64,000 bases of DNA from Calothrix sp. FI2-JRJ7 (GTDB lineage: Bacteria > Cyanobacteriota > Cyanobacteriia > Cyanobacteriales > Nostocaceae), in the NCBI GenBank assembly GCA_019359675.1, contig JAHHGX010000070.1, positions 1 to 64,000 on the forward strand, written 5' to 3'. This document shows positions 38,011 to 46,677 of this stretch, one piece after another (positions within the stretch are counted from its first letter, which is position 1; the number at the start of each line of letters is the position of its first letter). Position numbers and translations under genes: made by a program. The notes under the pieces were generated by a model. It made no database searches and was not told the DNA's origin. It saw nothing but the letters and a program-made list of their open reading frames with translations.

Positions 38011-38710
38011 TTTTATCAGGGTTTAAGTTATTTTCGTAAAATTTACATTTCTTAATCTTATTTTAATATACATAACATGATTTAGATTTAACTGTGCTAC
38101 TTTTATGTACACTTTAGTACTAATGTTTGCTTGTATATAGTGAAGCCAAATCAAACTGATGCTACGTAATATTACAATATAATTAGATTAAATCGATTTT
38201 TTGTACGTAATTGTACTGAATAGATTGGAATTACTTAAACATAAAAAAATTAAATGTATAAGCTTTTTTACGAATAATTGCTGATAAGCTGAAATAAAAA
38301 TTTTGCTAGATTCAGTAATAGCAACTAAGTATATGCTCAATTTTATTAATAAAACTTACTTTTAAGTATATTTTAGGAATTATTTTTCTTTTTTAAGAGG
38401 TAAATATCGCTACTAATTATTCATTATATTTACGAACTTTAACTGAATATCTTCTTGCCAATTACGGAGATGGACTTTTCTGTAGCGCAGGCGCCTGCTA
38501 TATTGGAAAAAGGCGTTTACAATTAAACATGTATTTTGTCATTCTGTAATTGAGGCAATTAAATGCTAGTATGATTAAAGACTTCGGGTTAGGTAAGTAA
38601 AAGGTACGTATAAGTTCAGTTAGTTAAACTCTAAAGTATTTCAGCCCAATGTCAAAATAAAAACTAGTGCTGCATCTACCGAGCGCCAAGTACAACAGCT
38701 TTTTCTAATC
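38011..38710. other. 700-base AT-rich non-coding region
   Basis: Very AT-rich, with one isolated GGCGCC at about 38490. A short frame around 38400-38550 reads like protein but has no start codon and is not called. Promoters for both flanking divergent genes are expected here. Confidence 0.4.
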
Positions 38711-39046
38711 ATGCTTTATTTGTTATTAGTATTTTATATATTGCTTGCAGGGTTATTTTTTGTACGCTGGCTCGACTTTTTTCTAGAAGACGAAGGAATG
38801 AGTCCGCAAATTCGCTCGCTTTCAACCTTTGTTTTGGTGTTAGCTACAATTTTGTGGCCGATTACAGTACCTTTCGCCTATTTAGAACTATTAAAATTTC
38901 ACAAGAAAAACAAACAACTAATAAATTTGTTATTAGATTTGTCCAATTCAAAAGAACTTGATGATCTTAATTCTAAAAAGAACTTGACAGATTCTCTGTC
39001 ATTTTCAATTTCTAATTCCTCCAAGTTTCAAAAAGAAAAAAATTAA
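38711..39046 (+). CDS. Small membrane protein, hypothetical, 111 aa
   Basis: Two membrane segments (MLYLLLVFYILLAGLFFVRW and STFVLVLATILWPITVPFAY) separated by a charged loop (DFFLEDEGMSPQIR), then a cytoplasmic Lys/Ser/Asn-rich tail. I recall similar short proteins in other filamentous cyanobacteria without function. It is followed by a full GAAACCCGG repeat. No operon partner. Confidence 0.7.
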   Translation: MLYLLLVFYILLAGLFFVRWLDFFLEDEGMSPQIRSLSTFVLVLATILWPITVPFAYLELLKFHKKNKQLINLLLDLSNSKELDDLNSKKNLTDSLSFSISNSSKFQKEKN

Positions 39047-39061
39047 CCTTGCTTGTCTCTC

Positions 39062-39131
39062 CTAGAAACCGGGTTTCTTGGTTGAAATATTGCAATAAAA
39101 ATAATCATTTTGGGTAGAAACCCGGTTTCTG
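39062..39131. repeat. GAAACCCGGTTTCT foldback repeat
   Basis: AGAAACCGGGTTTCTTGG, spacer with TTGCAATAAAAATAATCATT, then AGAAACCCGGTTTCT. Nearly the same length and spacer as the copy at 25108-25178. Confidence 0.85.
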
Positions 39132-39162
39132 AGCGTCCTGCTCTGAATTTGCTTGTCTTTAC

Positions 39163-39795
39163 TTAATTTTTAGGAGTGGGAGATGATGTATTAAAAGTTG
39201 GTAATGGTAATGGAGACGATTGTTCAGGATTATCTCCAGCTTGCGTCCACTCTGATATATCACGGTTGACAGCGTTTTGAAAATCTTTGGAGACTAATAG
39301 TATATTAGCTGTTGCATCTGGTTTAGCACTAGGGTCTGTTTGAGCATATAGAAAATTATTACTAAAATCAGGTTTACCCAAAATTAACTTATGAGTTTGT
39401 TGATTTTTAAGTTTGATTTCTATAGTTGCTTGTGGTAGGTCTAGACTAAATTCGTTCAATTGGCTGGTTGGACTTGATATCGTTCGATTTATTTGTCCTT
39501 TTACAAGTAAATCTGTCAAATATGACACTGATGCATCTGACGCTGGTGAAGTTTGAGGCGCCTTGAGTAACCATTTTGGAGGTGACTGAGTACCACTGCG
39601 TTCTAAAACGATATTGTCGCTACCTTTTTTAATGGTTAGCGACTGTATATCATCAGCAGTAAAACTAAAAATTCGCTTTTTACTTTCACTCACCTCAGAA
39701 CGCTGGGTGGCGCCTCGAATTTCATAATAGTAGACAAAAGCACCTAAACCAAAAGCCAGCAATATCAAAACTAAAGTCGTTCGTTGTAATTTCAT
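39163..39795 (-). CDS. DUF4340 domain-containing protein
   Basis: N-terminal membrane anchor (TTLVLILLAFGLGAFVYYY), then the DUF4340 pattern: FSFTADDIQSLTIKKGSDNI, VSYLTDLLVKGQINRTISSP and IKLKNQQTHKLILGKPDF. DUF4340 proteins commonly follow GldG-like genes, as here. The start is taken at MKLQRTTL; an earlier start would overlap the upstream gene. Ends with a Ser/Pro/Thr tail. Predicted to act outside the membrane with the ABC system encoded upstream. Confidence 0.87.
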   Translation of the reverse strand: MKLQRTTLVLILLAFGLGAFVYYYEIRGATQRSEVSESKKRIFSFTADDIQSLTIKKGSDNIVLERSGTQSPPKWLLKAPQTSPASDASVSYLTDLLVKGQINRTISSPTSQLNEFSLDLPQATIEIKLKNQQTHKLILGKPDFSNNFLYAQTDPSAKPDATANILLVSKDFQNAVNRDISEWTQAGDNPEQSSPLPLPTFNTSSPTPKN

Positions 39796-39805
39796 AACCA
39801 CCACA

Positions 39806-41476
39806 TCAACGTCGTTGCCACCAAAGTAAACCTGCTCCCACAAAGCCAACAAAAGGAAGTATAAACAGCGCTGACCACCGCAAAAGAAGTGTTTGAGCTA
39901 CAGAAAGATTAATTCGACGGTTTTTTTGTTCTTTTGGTCGTATTGAAAGAGCTTGCTGGTCTTGCTGACTCAACCAACTAACAGAGTTTAAGAAAACATC
40001 TCCATTAAGTTGCTGCTGAAATAAACCATCGGTAGTAAAATCTGAGTTTCCAATTACAACTAAACGTGACTCTCCTGATGTAGGAGTAGTTACAGAAGGT
40101 GTTGTTGCGGTAGGAGTAGGAGTCGGTGTGGGAGATACTGTTTGTGTTGGAGTAGGTGTCGGAGTTGAAGTTGGGATTGTAGTCGTTGTTGTAGTTGGGG
40201 TTGGTACAGGAGCAGGTGTAGCAGAGAATTTTTTTGTTAAAGCAACACCTAAAGTAAGAGGTCCTTTACGGTCTTTACCTTCGTTAAATTCTAATTTTTC
40301 ACTTTTTTGGTCGCTTTCTGCCCATGTATTTGGGTAGGGTCTAGTTAATAATAATGGTGTTGCTTGAATACTATTGACAGGGGTTGTGTCAACAGGACGA
40401 GCTAGTCTATAAAACGAGATACCCTTACCAAAGTCTTTTGTAATTGGATGTTTTCCATATTCGGTGACAATGGGAACTGCTGGGCCAAGCGCTTCGCTAC
40501 CATCTACGTCAACAGCTAAACGAGTGTCTAGCTTAACTCCCCATTCGTTAAGTAAGAGTTCAAGTTTAGGGTCGGTGTCTGGGTCTATCATTAATAAAGC
40601 ATTACCACCACGGTTAAGGTAGTTTTGCAGTGCTTTAACTTCTGTATCAAACAGCGCACGTTTCGGACCTGCGACAACAATAACGTTTGCGTCTGTTGGC
40701 ACTTCAGAAGTTTGGGCAAGGTTTAAGGGTTCTGTTGTAAAACTTTTATCATTTAAAGCTTTGGCTGCTTGTGATATCGAATTTTCACCTGCTGTCAGTT
40801 GAGACTCTCCATGTCCTTGTAGAAAATACGCTTTTACTGAAGTGCCAGAAGTAATTTGTTGTAAACGGTTAGTCAGACGAATTTCACTGAGACGTTCCTG
40901 AACGTTGACTACTTGTACTAATTTACGTTGTTGATTCGTTTCTAAATAAACTTCACCTGCTTCTTTGACACCAAATTGTTTTGCTAACCCTGGTTTTGCT
41001 TGTGGGTCTACGTACTCAAACTCAAATTTACTACTTTGGCGCCGATAGTTTTCGAGAAGGTCACGGTCTATAGGGTTTTGGTTTACGTCAAATATCCATA
41101 TTTTTACAGGTTGTTTTAAATTGCGTACTAATGAGCGCGATTGAGGTGCCAAACTAAATAATTCTGTTTCAGTTAAATCTGTCCGTAGATGGTAGCGGGC
41201 GCCGAGAAAATTGATTAAGCCAAGCAAAGCCAAAACAGCAAGCGTTGCGAATAAAGCATTTGTACCTGCTTGCGTCGATCGTTGCCCTAACCAATTATTT
41301 CGAGAACCCTCAATTATTATCCAAGCTGCAACAAGTGCAACTCCTGGTATGAGCAGCACCAATGGTACAACTCCCCTAAAACCAGAAATTAACCCAACGG
41401 TTAAACCAGCAGTGACAAGGAACGGCCCTAGCCAAAATATAAATTTCCAGAGCTTTCTAGTAGCAATAGTTTTCAT
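39806..41476 (-). CDS. GldG-family ABC-transport auxiliary protein
   Basis: Two N-terminal membrane spans (IFWLGPFLVTAGLTVGLISG and ATLAVLALLGLINFLGARY), a large extracytoplasmic GldG/IFT52-like domain (SRSLVRNLKQPVKIWIFDV, VKAYFLQGHGESQLTAGENS, GNALLMIDPDTDPKLELLL) and a C-terminal span (LFILPFVGFVGAGLLWW). A Pro/Thr low-complexity insert occupies about residues 417-465, likely a flexible and variable spacer. Third gene of a four-gene Gld-like operon. In Bacteroidetes GldAFG supports gliding; in cyanobacteria the role is unknown. Confidence 0.88.
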   Translation of the reverse strand: MKTIATRKLWKFIFWLGPFLVTAGLTVGLISGFRGVVPLVLLIPGVALVAAWIIIEGSRNNWLGQRSTQAGTNALFATLAVLALLGLINFLGARYHLRTDLTETELFSLAPQSRSLVRNLKQPVKIWIFDVNQNPIDRDLLENYRRQSSKFEFEYVDPQAKPGLAKQFGVKEAGEVYLETNQQRKLVQVVNVQERLSEIRLTNRLQQITSGTSVKAYFLQGHGESQLTAGENSISQAAKALNDKSFTTEPLNLAQTSEVPTDANVIVVAGPKRALFDTEVKALQNYLNRGGNALLMIDPDTDPKLELLLNEWGVKLDTRLAVDVDGSEALGPAVPIVTEYGKHPITKDFGKGISFYRLARPVDTTPVNSIQATPLLLTRPYPNTWAESDQKSEKLEFNEGKDRKGPLTLGVALTKKFSATPAPVPTPTTTTTTIPTSTPTPTPTQTVSPTPTPTPTATTPSVTTPTSGESRLVVIGNSDFTTDGLFQQQLNGDVFLNSVSWLSQQDQQALSIRPKEQKNRRINLSVAQTLLLRWSALFILPFVGFVGAGLLWWQRR

Positions 41477-41481
41477 AGTTG

Positions 41482-42285
41482 TTACTGTCTTTGAAAGCGA
41501 AGTGCATCAATTGACTGAGCTGTTAGAAAAACACCTAAAATCATATAACTAGCAAATAATATAATTGCACTAGTATCAAACACACCTTGAATTAAACTGT
41601 TGTACTGCTTGAGTAGCGATAAATGACCAAGAGCTTCGCCAAAAGTTCCACCAATGTTTTTGGCGATTAAATCAACGAACAATAGCAGTAAAATGACAGC
41701 GAACGTGAGGACGGCAGACAAAATTGTACTGTCAGTCAACGAAGAAATAAACATCCCTACAGATAAAATAGACCCTGCCAGTAAAATTAAGCCTAAATGA
41801 CCCGATAGTAAAATTAAAGGTGGCATTGCTGGACTCGCAGCACCAATAACAATGGCTTCAAATATAAGCAAAGGTATAACCATCGTAGTAAAAAACGTTA
41901 GTACTCCTAGTAATTTACCAACCGCAACTGCCCAGTTAGTAACAGGAGATGTAGCAAGTAGCTCCAAAGTGCCGCGTTTCCGTTCCTCTGCATATAGTCC
42001 CATCGATAAAATTGGAAGTATGAATAATAGCATCCACCCCATACGGTCGAGGAAAGCGCTGATAAATTGATAGGGGACATCGAATGGTGGTACAGGGACT
42101 TGAAACTGTTGTCCCTGAATATCTAAGCCTGCTACATACTGAAGAATATCTTGTAAAATCAGTATAAAAAAGAGTCCAGATAAAAACCAAAAAATACCCG
42201 CTATGGCATAAGCTAGAGGCGAGACAAAATAGCTTTGCAGTTCGCGGCGATAAATAGCAATAATGTTACTTAATATAATGCCCAT
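41482..42285 (-). CDS. ABC transporter permease, GldF/NosY-like
   Basis: A 267-residue ABC-2-type permease with about six membrane segments (VSPLAYAIAGIFWFLSGLFF, GWMLLFILPILSMGLYA, LLGVLTFFTTMVIPLLIF, LGLILLAGSILSVGMFISSL, AVLTFAVILLLLFVDLI). YAEERKRGTLELLATSPVTN after the second block is the ABC-2 coupling signature. The start codon overlaps the stop of the ATPase gene by one base (TAATG), showing tight coupling. The Gly-Ile-Phe-rich end is followed 5 bases later by the GldG gene. Confidence 0.92.
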   Translation of the reverse strand: MGIILSNIIAIYRRELQSYFVSPLAYAIAGIFWFLSGLFFILILQDILQYVAGLDIQGQQFQVPVPPFDVPYQFISAFLDRMGWMLLFILPILSMGLYAEERKRGTLELLATSPVTNWAVAVGKLLGVLTFFTTMVIPLLIFEAIVIGAASPAMPPLILLSGHLGLILLAGSILSVGMFISSLTDSTILSAVLTFAVILLLLFVDLIAKNIGGTFGEALGHLSLLKQYNSLIQGVFDTSAIILFASYMILGVFLTAQSIDALRFQRQ

Positions 42286-43286
42286 TATTTCGATAGCTCC
42301 GATACTTCATCAGGTGATTCGGTAGGCTGTATTTTTTCTTCAGTAGTCAGCTTTAAGAACACATCTTCGAGGGTAGCGCTAACCCGACGCATTTCGTATA
42401 AATCAAATCCAGCACGCAGTAATGTCTGTGCGATTTCGCTTCCTGGCTCCGTTCCTGGTTGCGTTACAACTCGCAAGTAAGCACGTTCTGGTAAAATGAT
42501 GCCATGCGTTGCCATCGTAGGAATTGATTCTACCAAAATCACGGCTGTAACGTTTTGCAATACTTGTTTAGCCAGAGACGCTTCACCCCGAATTTCCAAT
42601 TCATAACCAGAACCGCCTGTCAACTGTGTCATCAACTTTTCTGGGGTGTTTGTTGCTACAATTTTTCCCTGATTAATAATTGCAACGCGGCTACAGGTCA
42701 TACTGACTTCTGGCAAAATATGTGTGGAAAGAATTATTGTGTGGTCTCCTGCCAAACTTTTAATTAAGTTTCGCACATCAATAATTTGCCGAGGGTCTAA
42801 ACCAACTGTTGGTTCATCAAGAATTATGGCTGGTGGGTCATGAACAATTGCTTGTGCAATGCCAACACGTTGTTTATACCCTTTAGAAAGCTTGCGAATA
42901 ATTGTATGGCGCCTGTCTGTAAGGTTACACTTGGACAGTGCTGTCTCAACTTTTTCCTTCCTCCGCGAAGCACTTACTCCTTTAATGCGCGCAACAAAAT
43001 ATAAAAACCCTTCCACCGTCATTTCTGGGTATAATGGCGGATTTTCTGGTAAATAGCCAATTTGGCGCCGAACTGAAAGAGAATTTTCGTGTACATCAAG
43101 TCCAGCAATACGTGCTGTACCCTTAGTAGCTGGTAAATATCCAGCTAAAATCCGCATAGTAGTAGTTTTTCCGGCGCCGTTGGGACCAAGGAATCCCAGT
43201 ATTTCACCTTTATCGACGTTAAACGTCACATCAGAAATAGCTCTAGTAGAGCCATATACCTTACTCAGATGTTCAACTTCAATCAT
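42285..43286 (-). CDS. ABC transporter ATP-binding protein, GldA-like
   Basis: Complete nucleotide-binding domain: Walker A GFLGPNGAGKTTTMRILAG, Q-loop RQIGYLPENPPLYPEM, signature LSKGYKQRVGIAQAIVHDP, Walker B AIILDEPTVGLDP and the switch His in TIILSTHILPEV. A C-terminal extension of about 100 residues is usual in this ABC-2 subgroup. Start taken at MIEVEHLSKVYG; five codons upstream is possible. First gene of the operon ATPase-permease-GldG-DUF4340. Confidence 0.95.
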   Translation of the reverse strand: MIEVEHLSKVYGSTRAISDVTFNVDKGEILGFLGPNGAGKTTTMRILAGYLPATKGTARIAGLDVHENSLSVRRQIGYLPENPPLYPEMTVEGFLYFVARIKGVSASRRKEKVETALSKCNLTDRRHTIIRKLSKGYKQRVGIAQAIVHDPPAIILDEPTVGLDPRQIIDVRNLIKSLAGDHTIILSTHILPEVSMTCSRVAIINQGKIVATNTPEKLMTQLTGGSGYELEIRGEASLAKQVLQNVTAVILVESIPTMATHGIILPERAYLRVVTQPGTEPGSEIAQTLLRAGFDLYEMRRVSATLEDVFLKLTTEEKIQPTESPDEVSELSK

Positions 43287-43453
43287 TTTACGCTTCGGCA
43301 ATCTCCAGAAATAATTAAAGCACTAATTATAAAGGCTAGAGGTAAAGGGGAAAGTATTTGACATTGGGGTTTAAGTATAAATTGAATAGTTTTGCTGTTT
43401 ATAATTTATTCTTTTCTCGGTATTCTTTATTTACCCCTTAACCCCTCCAAATT

Positions 43454-45529
43454 ATGGTAAACTCTACCCTTGTTGTAGCAACACTCTACGTCAACCCCGT
43501 GACTGGAAATGATGCCAATGCGGGGTCACGGCAATCTCCCTATAGAAGTATCACTCGTGCCTTGCAAGTGGCAAAATCTGCCGTCATTCGACTTGCTGTT
43601 GGTACTTACAACGATAAAGCAGGTGAAAAGTTTCCGTTGGTCATACCGAAAGGGGTTATCGTCATTGGGAATGAAGCTACTCTCGGTCAAGGTATAGTTA
43701 TAACTGGAAGCGGTGAATACAATAGTCCTAGTTTCGGTGCCCAGAATATTACGTTGCTACTACTTGATGACGCGAGTCTATCGGGTGTCACAGTAACTAA
43801 TAATACCAATAGAGGAACTGGAATTTGGATTGAGTCGAGTACACCTAATATAACAAACTGTACATTTAACAACTGTGGTAGAGAGGGCATCTTTGTTAGT
43901 GGTACAGGCAAGCCTTTGATTTCAGGTAATAATTTTATACAAAATAATGCTGGGGGACTGGTAATAGCACGTAATAGTAAAGGCGAGATACTGCGAAATA
44001 CTTTTCAAAAAAACGGTTTGGGTTTAGCGATTAGTGATTTTTCGGCGCCTTTAGTCGCAGGTAATAAATTTATAGATAATAAAACTGGCATTGCATTGTC
44101 TCGCGAAGCACGTCCAGTACTGCGAAGCAATTTGATAGAGAACAACTCGCAGGGTGGATTATTGGTCAATGGTAACGCGATTCCAGATTTAGGTAGCTCA
44201 CAAGACCAGGCAGCAAATATTTTTCGTGGCAATGGTGAATTTGATATTCAAAATGCCACTTCTAGTACAATTAATAGCGCTGGCAATCAAGTCAACCCCG
44301 TGCAAGTAAAGGGACTAGTAGAGTTTGTCGCAGCAGTTAGTGATGATGTTGATACTGGAGATAATAGCCTTTTTCCTGATATTAGTGGACATTGGGCGGC
44401 GCCTTTTATAGAGTTATTAGTTACAAAGGGTTTAATAAGTGGTTTACCTAATGGTAACTTTGAACCGAATGCACCAATCAACCGCGCTCAATACGCAGCA
44501 TTAGTAGCAAAAGCCTTTAATATTCAATCAAAAAACCAAATTCCCAATTTTACAGATATTAAACGAGATTTTTGGGCAGCTCCAGCAATTGCTGCTGCTG
44601 CGAATATGGGGTTTATTAGCGGTTTAAGCGACGGAACATTTCGACCCGCACAAAATTTGACTAAAGTTCAAGCACTAGTATCAATGGTCAACGGGTTAAA
44701 GTTGAGCGGTGGTAATTCTAACTTACTAATGGCATATAGTGACCGTGCCCAAATTCCTAGTTACGCCACTTCTGCTGTCGCAATCGCCACACAAAATTTA
44801 CTCGTAGTAAATTATCCGACTCTTGATGAAATCCAACCAATGCGCGATATCACCCGTGCAGAAGTTGCCGCATTAATTTGTCAAGGTTTGGTGACACAAG
44901 GAAATTTAAAACCGATTGCATCAGCTTATATTGTGGCGCCAGTGACGGATGTAGCTTCATTTAGTGATTTAACGGGACATTGGGCAGAAGACTTTATTCG
45001 TCCTTTGGTAAGTATGAACTTAACAAAGGGATTTGCAGATGGTACATATCAACCAGATAAACCGATGACGCGCGCTCAGTATGCAGCACTTGTGGCTGCT
45101 GCATTTAATCCAGTTGCGAAAAGGTCTGCACCGGAATTTTCGGATGTACCTTCATCGTTTTGGGGTTATAGTGCAATAAAGGTGGCTGCGAGTGGGGGAT
45201 TTGTGAGTGGGTTGAGCGATGGAAGCTTTCGACCCAACCAAAATGTTCTTAGGTTACAAGTAATTGTTTCCTTGGTGAGCGGAATTGGAATAGCAGGTGC
45301 CAGTCATGATAATTTAGGGTTATACAGCGATATAAATACAGTTCCTTCAAGTGCGCGCGCTGCGGTTGCAACGGCTACAGCGAATAATATTGTCGTTAAC
45401 TATCCAAGTATCAAACAAATCGAGCCAAACCGGGAGGCAACACGAGGCGAAGTAGCAGCTTTTGTTTACCAAGCACTAGTAGCCTTAAATCGAGTACCGA
45501 AAATAAATTCACCGTATATCGTTTCTTAA
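43454..45529 (+). CDS. DUF1565 beta-helix protein with two triplets of SLH domains
   Basis: Residues about 10-270 form a DUF1565/right-handed beta-helix domain (YVNPVTGNDANAGSRQSPYR, then repeated N-x-I/F-x-x-N rungs). The rest is six SLH repeats as two sets of three: FPDISGHWAAPFIELL, FTDIKRDFWAAPAI and YSDRAQIPSYATSA, then FSDLTGHWAEDFIRP, FSDVPSSFWGYSAI and YSDINTVPSSARA. SLH domains bind peptidoglycan-linked polymers. No signal peptide is visible at the chosen start (MVNSTLVVATLY), odd for a surface protein; the true start or a 5' loss should be checked. 691 residues. Confidence 0.88.
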   Translation: MVNSTLVVATLYVNPVTGNDANAGSRQSPYRSITRALQVAKSAVIRLAVGTYNDKAGEKFPLVIPKGVIVIGNEATLGQGIVITGSGEYNSPSFGAQNITLLLLDDASLSGVTVTNNTNRGTGIWIESSTPNITNCTFNNCGREGIFVSGTGKPLISGNNFIQNNAGGLVIARNSKGEILRNTFQKNGLGLAISDFSAPLVAGNKFIDNKTGIALSREARPVLRSNLIENNSQGGLLVNGNAIPDLGSSQDQAANIFRGNGEFDIQNATSSTINSAGNQVNPVQVKGLVEFVAAVSDDVDTGDNSLFPDISGHWAAPFIELLVTKGLISGLPNGNFEPNAPINRAQYAALVAKAFNIQSKNQIPNFTDIKRDFWAAPAIAAAANMGFISGLSDGTFRPAQNLTKVQALVSMVNGLKLSGGNSNLLMAYSDRAQIPSYATSAVAIATQNLLVVNYPTLDEIQPMRDITRAEVAALICQGLVTQGNLKPIASAYIVAPVTDVASFSDLTGHWAEDFIRPLVSMNLTKGFADGTYQPDKPMTRAQYAALVAAAFNPVAKRSAPEFSDVPSSFWGYSAIKVAASGGFVSGLSDGSFRPNQNVLRLQVIVSLVSGIGIAGASHDNLGLYSDINTVPSSARAAVATATANNIVVNYPSIKQIEPNREATRGEVAAFVYQALVALNRVPKINSPYIVS

Positions 45530-45621
45530 TTTCATTGTTACAGGTAGAATTAAGAACACTTCTTTTACATAAAAGAACTACTTAGAAATACTTAACTGTA
45601 GCTAAAAGCACAACCAGCTAT

Positions 45622-46425
45622 ATGCGACGGGAGACCAATCTCTGCTTAATACCCAAAGCTGAAAGTCAGATGTCCGCTTCCATACCGGACAACTATGACA
45701 GCTACGAGAACTATTATGGAAACTACACAAACCTAGCAGTAAGCTTATTAACTCATTACAGTTTTGACCTAGGGGGCTACAAAGCGAAGGAGTTAATTGC
45801 GCGCTGGCAGGTGCAATTTCCATTACATTGGCTACACCTAGCAGTGGTAGAAGCCTTATATCAAGGTCGATACAAAGCCATTTCAGTCGAGCAAATCCTT
45901 AATATTTGGTTACGACGTGGGCAAGCATCGTTCCATTTCAACATGGAATTTGAGCGTTTGATTTGCAGCAAATTTCCTCAAATTTTAACAACACCCACAT
46001 CAACATCGCAACTGCCAGTATTACCACCTGTTCCCCAAACAAACAACCATCAAAATACATATATCCAAAATCAAAATACTAATATTCCAAATTCTCGAAC
46101 CGAAAACAACTTGGGTGTTAAGTTAGATAAAAAAGATACTAATCATCAATCTAAAAAAAATAGTACTGATAGTGGTAATTCGTATGAAGACGAAAAAAAT
46201 AATACAATACTAGACTGGGCAGTTGTTCGCCGACCACCCATACCAAATATTGAACTAATCGAACATAAATCTCAGTCGCATGTAGCAACACAGCTAGTCA
46301 AAATGTTGCCACCAGCAACTCATCACCCTGCTATTGAACAATTCACTCCCGAAAAAAGCAAAGTCTCTGAATCTTTCGCATCGAAATTAAAATCAATCGT
46401 TAAAGTGGAAAGTTATGAGTTATGA
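45622..46425 (+). CDS. Conserved cyanobacterial hypothetical protein, 267 aa
   Basis: Two parts: an N-terminal compact domain (YYGNYTNLAVSLLTHYSFDL, KAKELIARWQVQFPLHWLHL, YQGRYKAISVEQILNIWLRR, NMEFERLICSKF) that I recall as well conserved among filamentous cyanobacteria, and a long low-complexity Asn/Gln/Thr-rich linker before a charged C-terminus (ASKLKSIVKVES). No membrane span. A helical DNA- or protein-binding role is possible but not shown. It lies between the two DUF1565 genes. The start may instead be the internal Met in AESQMSAS. Confidence 0.72.
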   Translation: MRRETNLCLIPKAESQMSASIPDNYDSYENYYGNYTNLAVSLLTHYSFDLGGYKAKELIARWQVQFPLHWLHLAVVEALYQGRYKAISVEQILNIWLRRGQASFHFNMEFERLICSKFPQILTTPTSTSQLPVLPPVPQTNNHQNTYIQNQNTNIPNSRTENNLGVKLDKKDTNHQSKKNSTDSGNSYEDEKNNTILDWAVVRRPPIPNIELIEHKSQSHVATQLVKMLPPATHHPAIEQFTPEKSKVSESFASKLKSIVKVESYEL

Positions 46426-46520
46426 GTGTAGTTGCATGTCATAAGTCACCGTGGCACCTCGACTCGTAAGGTGGAATATCGCTATTTTACGCATTTGGAG
46501 GCGCCAAAAAAATTGAGTAG

Positions 46521-46580
46521 GGTGCGTGAAAGCGATTACAACCAATCAATGTAACGTATATTAAAGTGCTTTCACGCACC
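46521..46580. repeat. GGTGCGTGAAAGC / GCTTTCACGCACC foldback element
   Basis: A variant of the GGTGCGTGACGC family in which both arms carry matching changes (GAAAGC with GCTTTC), keeping a perfect 13-base stem. It sits next to a second copy. Confidence 0.8.
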
Positions 46581-46614
46581 ATTAACACGTTAAATAACCG
46601 CCATTGGTAAGTAA

Positions 46615-46673
46615 GGTGCGTGACACTAGTAGATTGCTCGTTTTGTTTCACAATTGTGATAGCGTCACGCACC
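46615..46673. repeat. GGTGCGTGACAC / GCGTCACGCACC foldback element
   Basis: The middle (AGATTGCTCGTTTTGTTTCA) resembles the copy at 11253-11311. Together with the adjacent copy it fills the gap between two convergent genes. Confidence 0.8.
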
Positions 46674-46677
46674 CTAC

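Noticed and set aside
38400-38550. Protein-like frame (TEYLLANYGDGLFCSAG) in an AT-rich gap
   Set aside because: No ATG, GTG or TTG start in a sensible position and no family match.
40080-40225. Plus-strand valine/glycine-rich frame opposite gldG
   Set aside because: It is the antisense reading of the Pro/Thr linker of the GldG-like protein.
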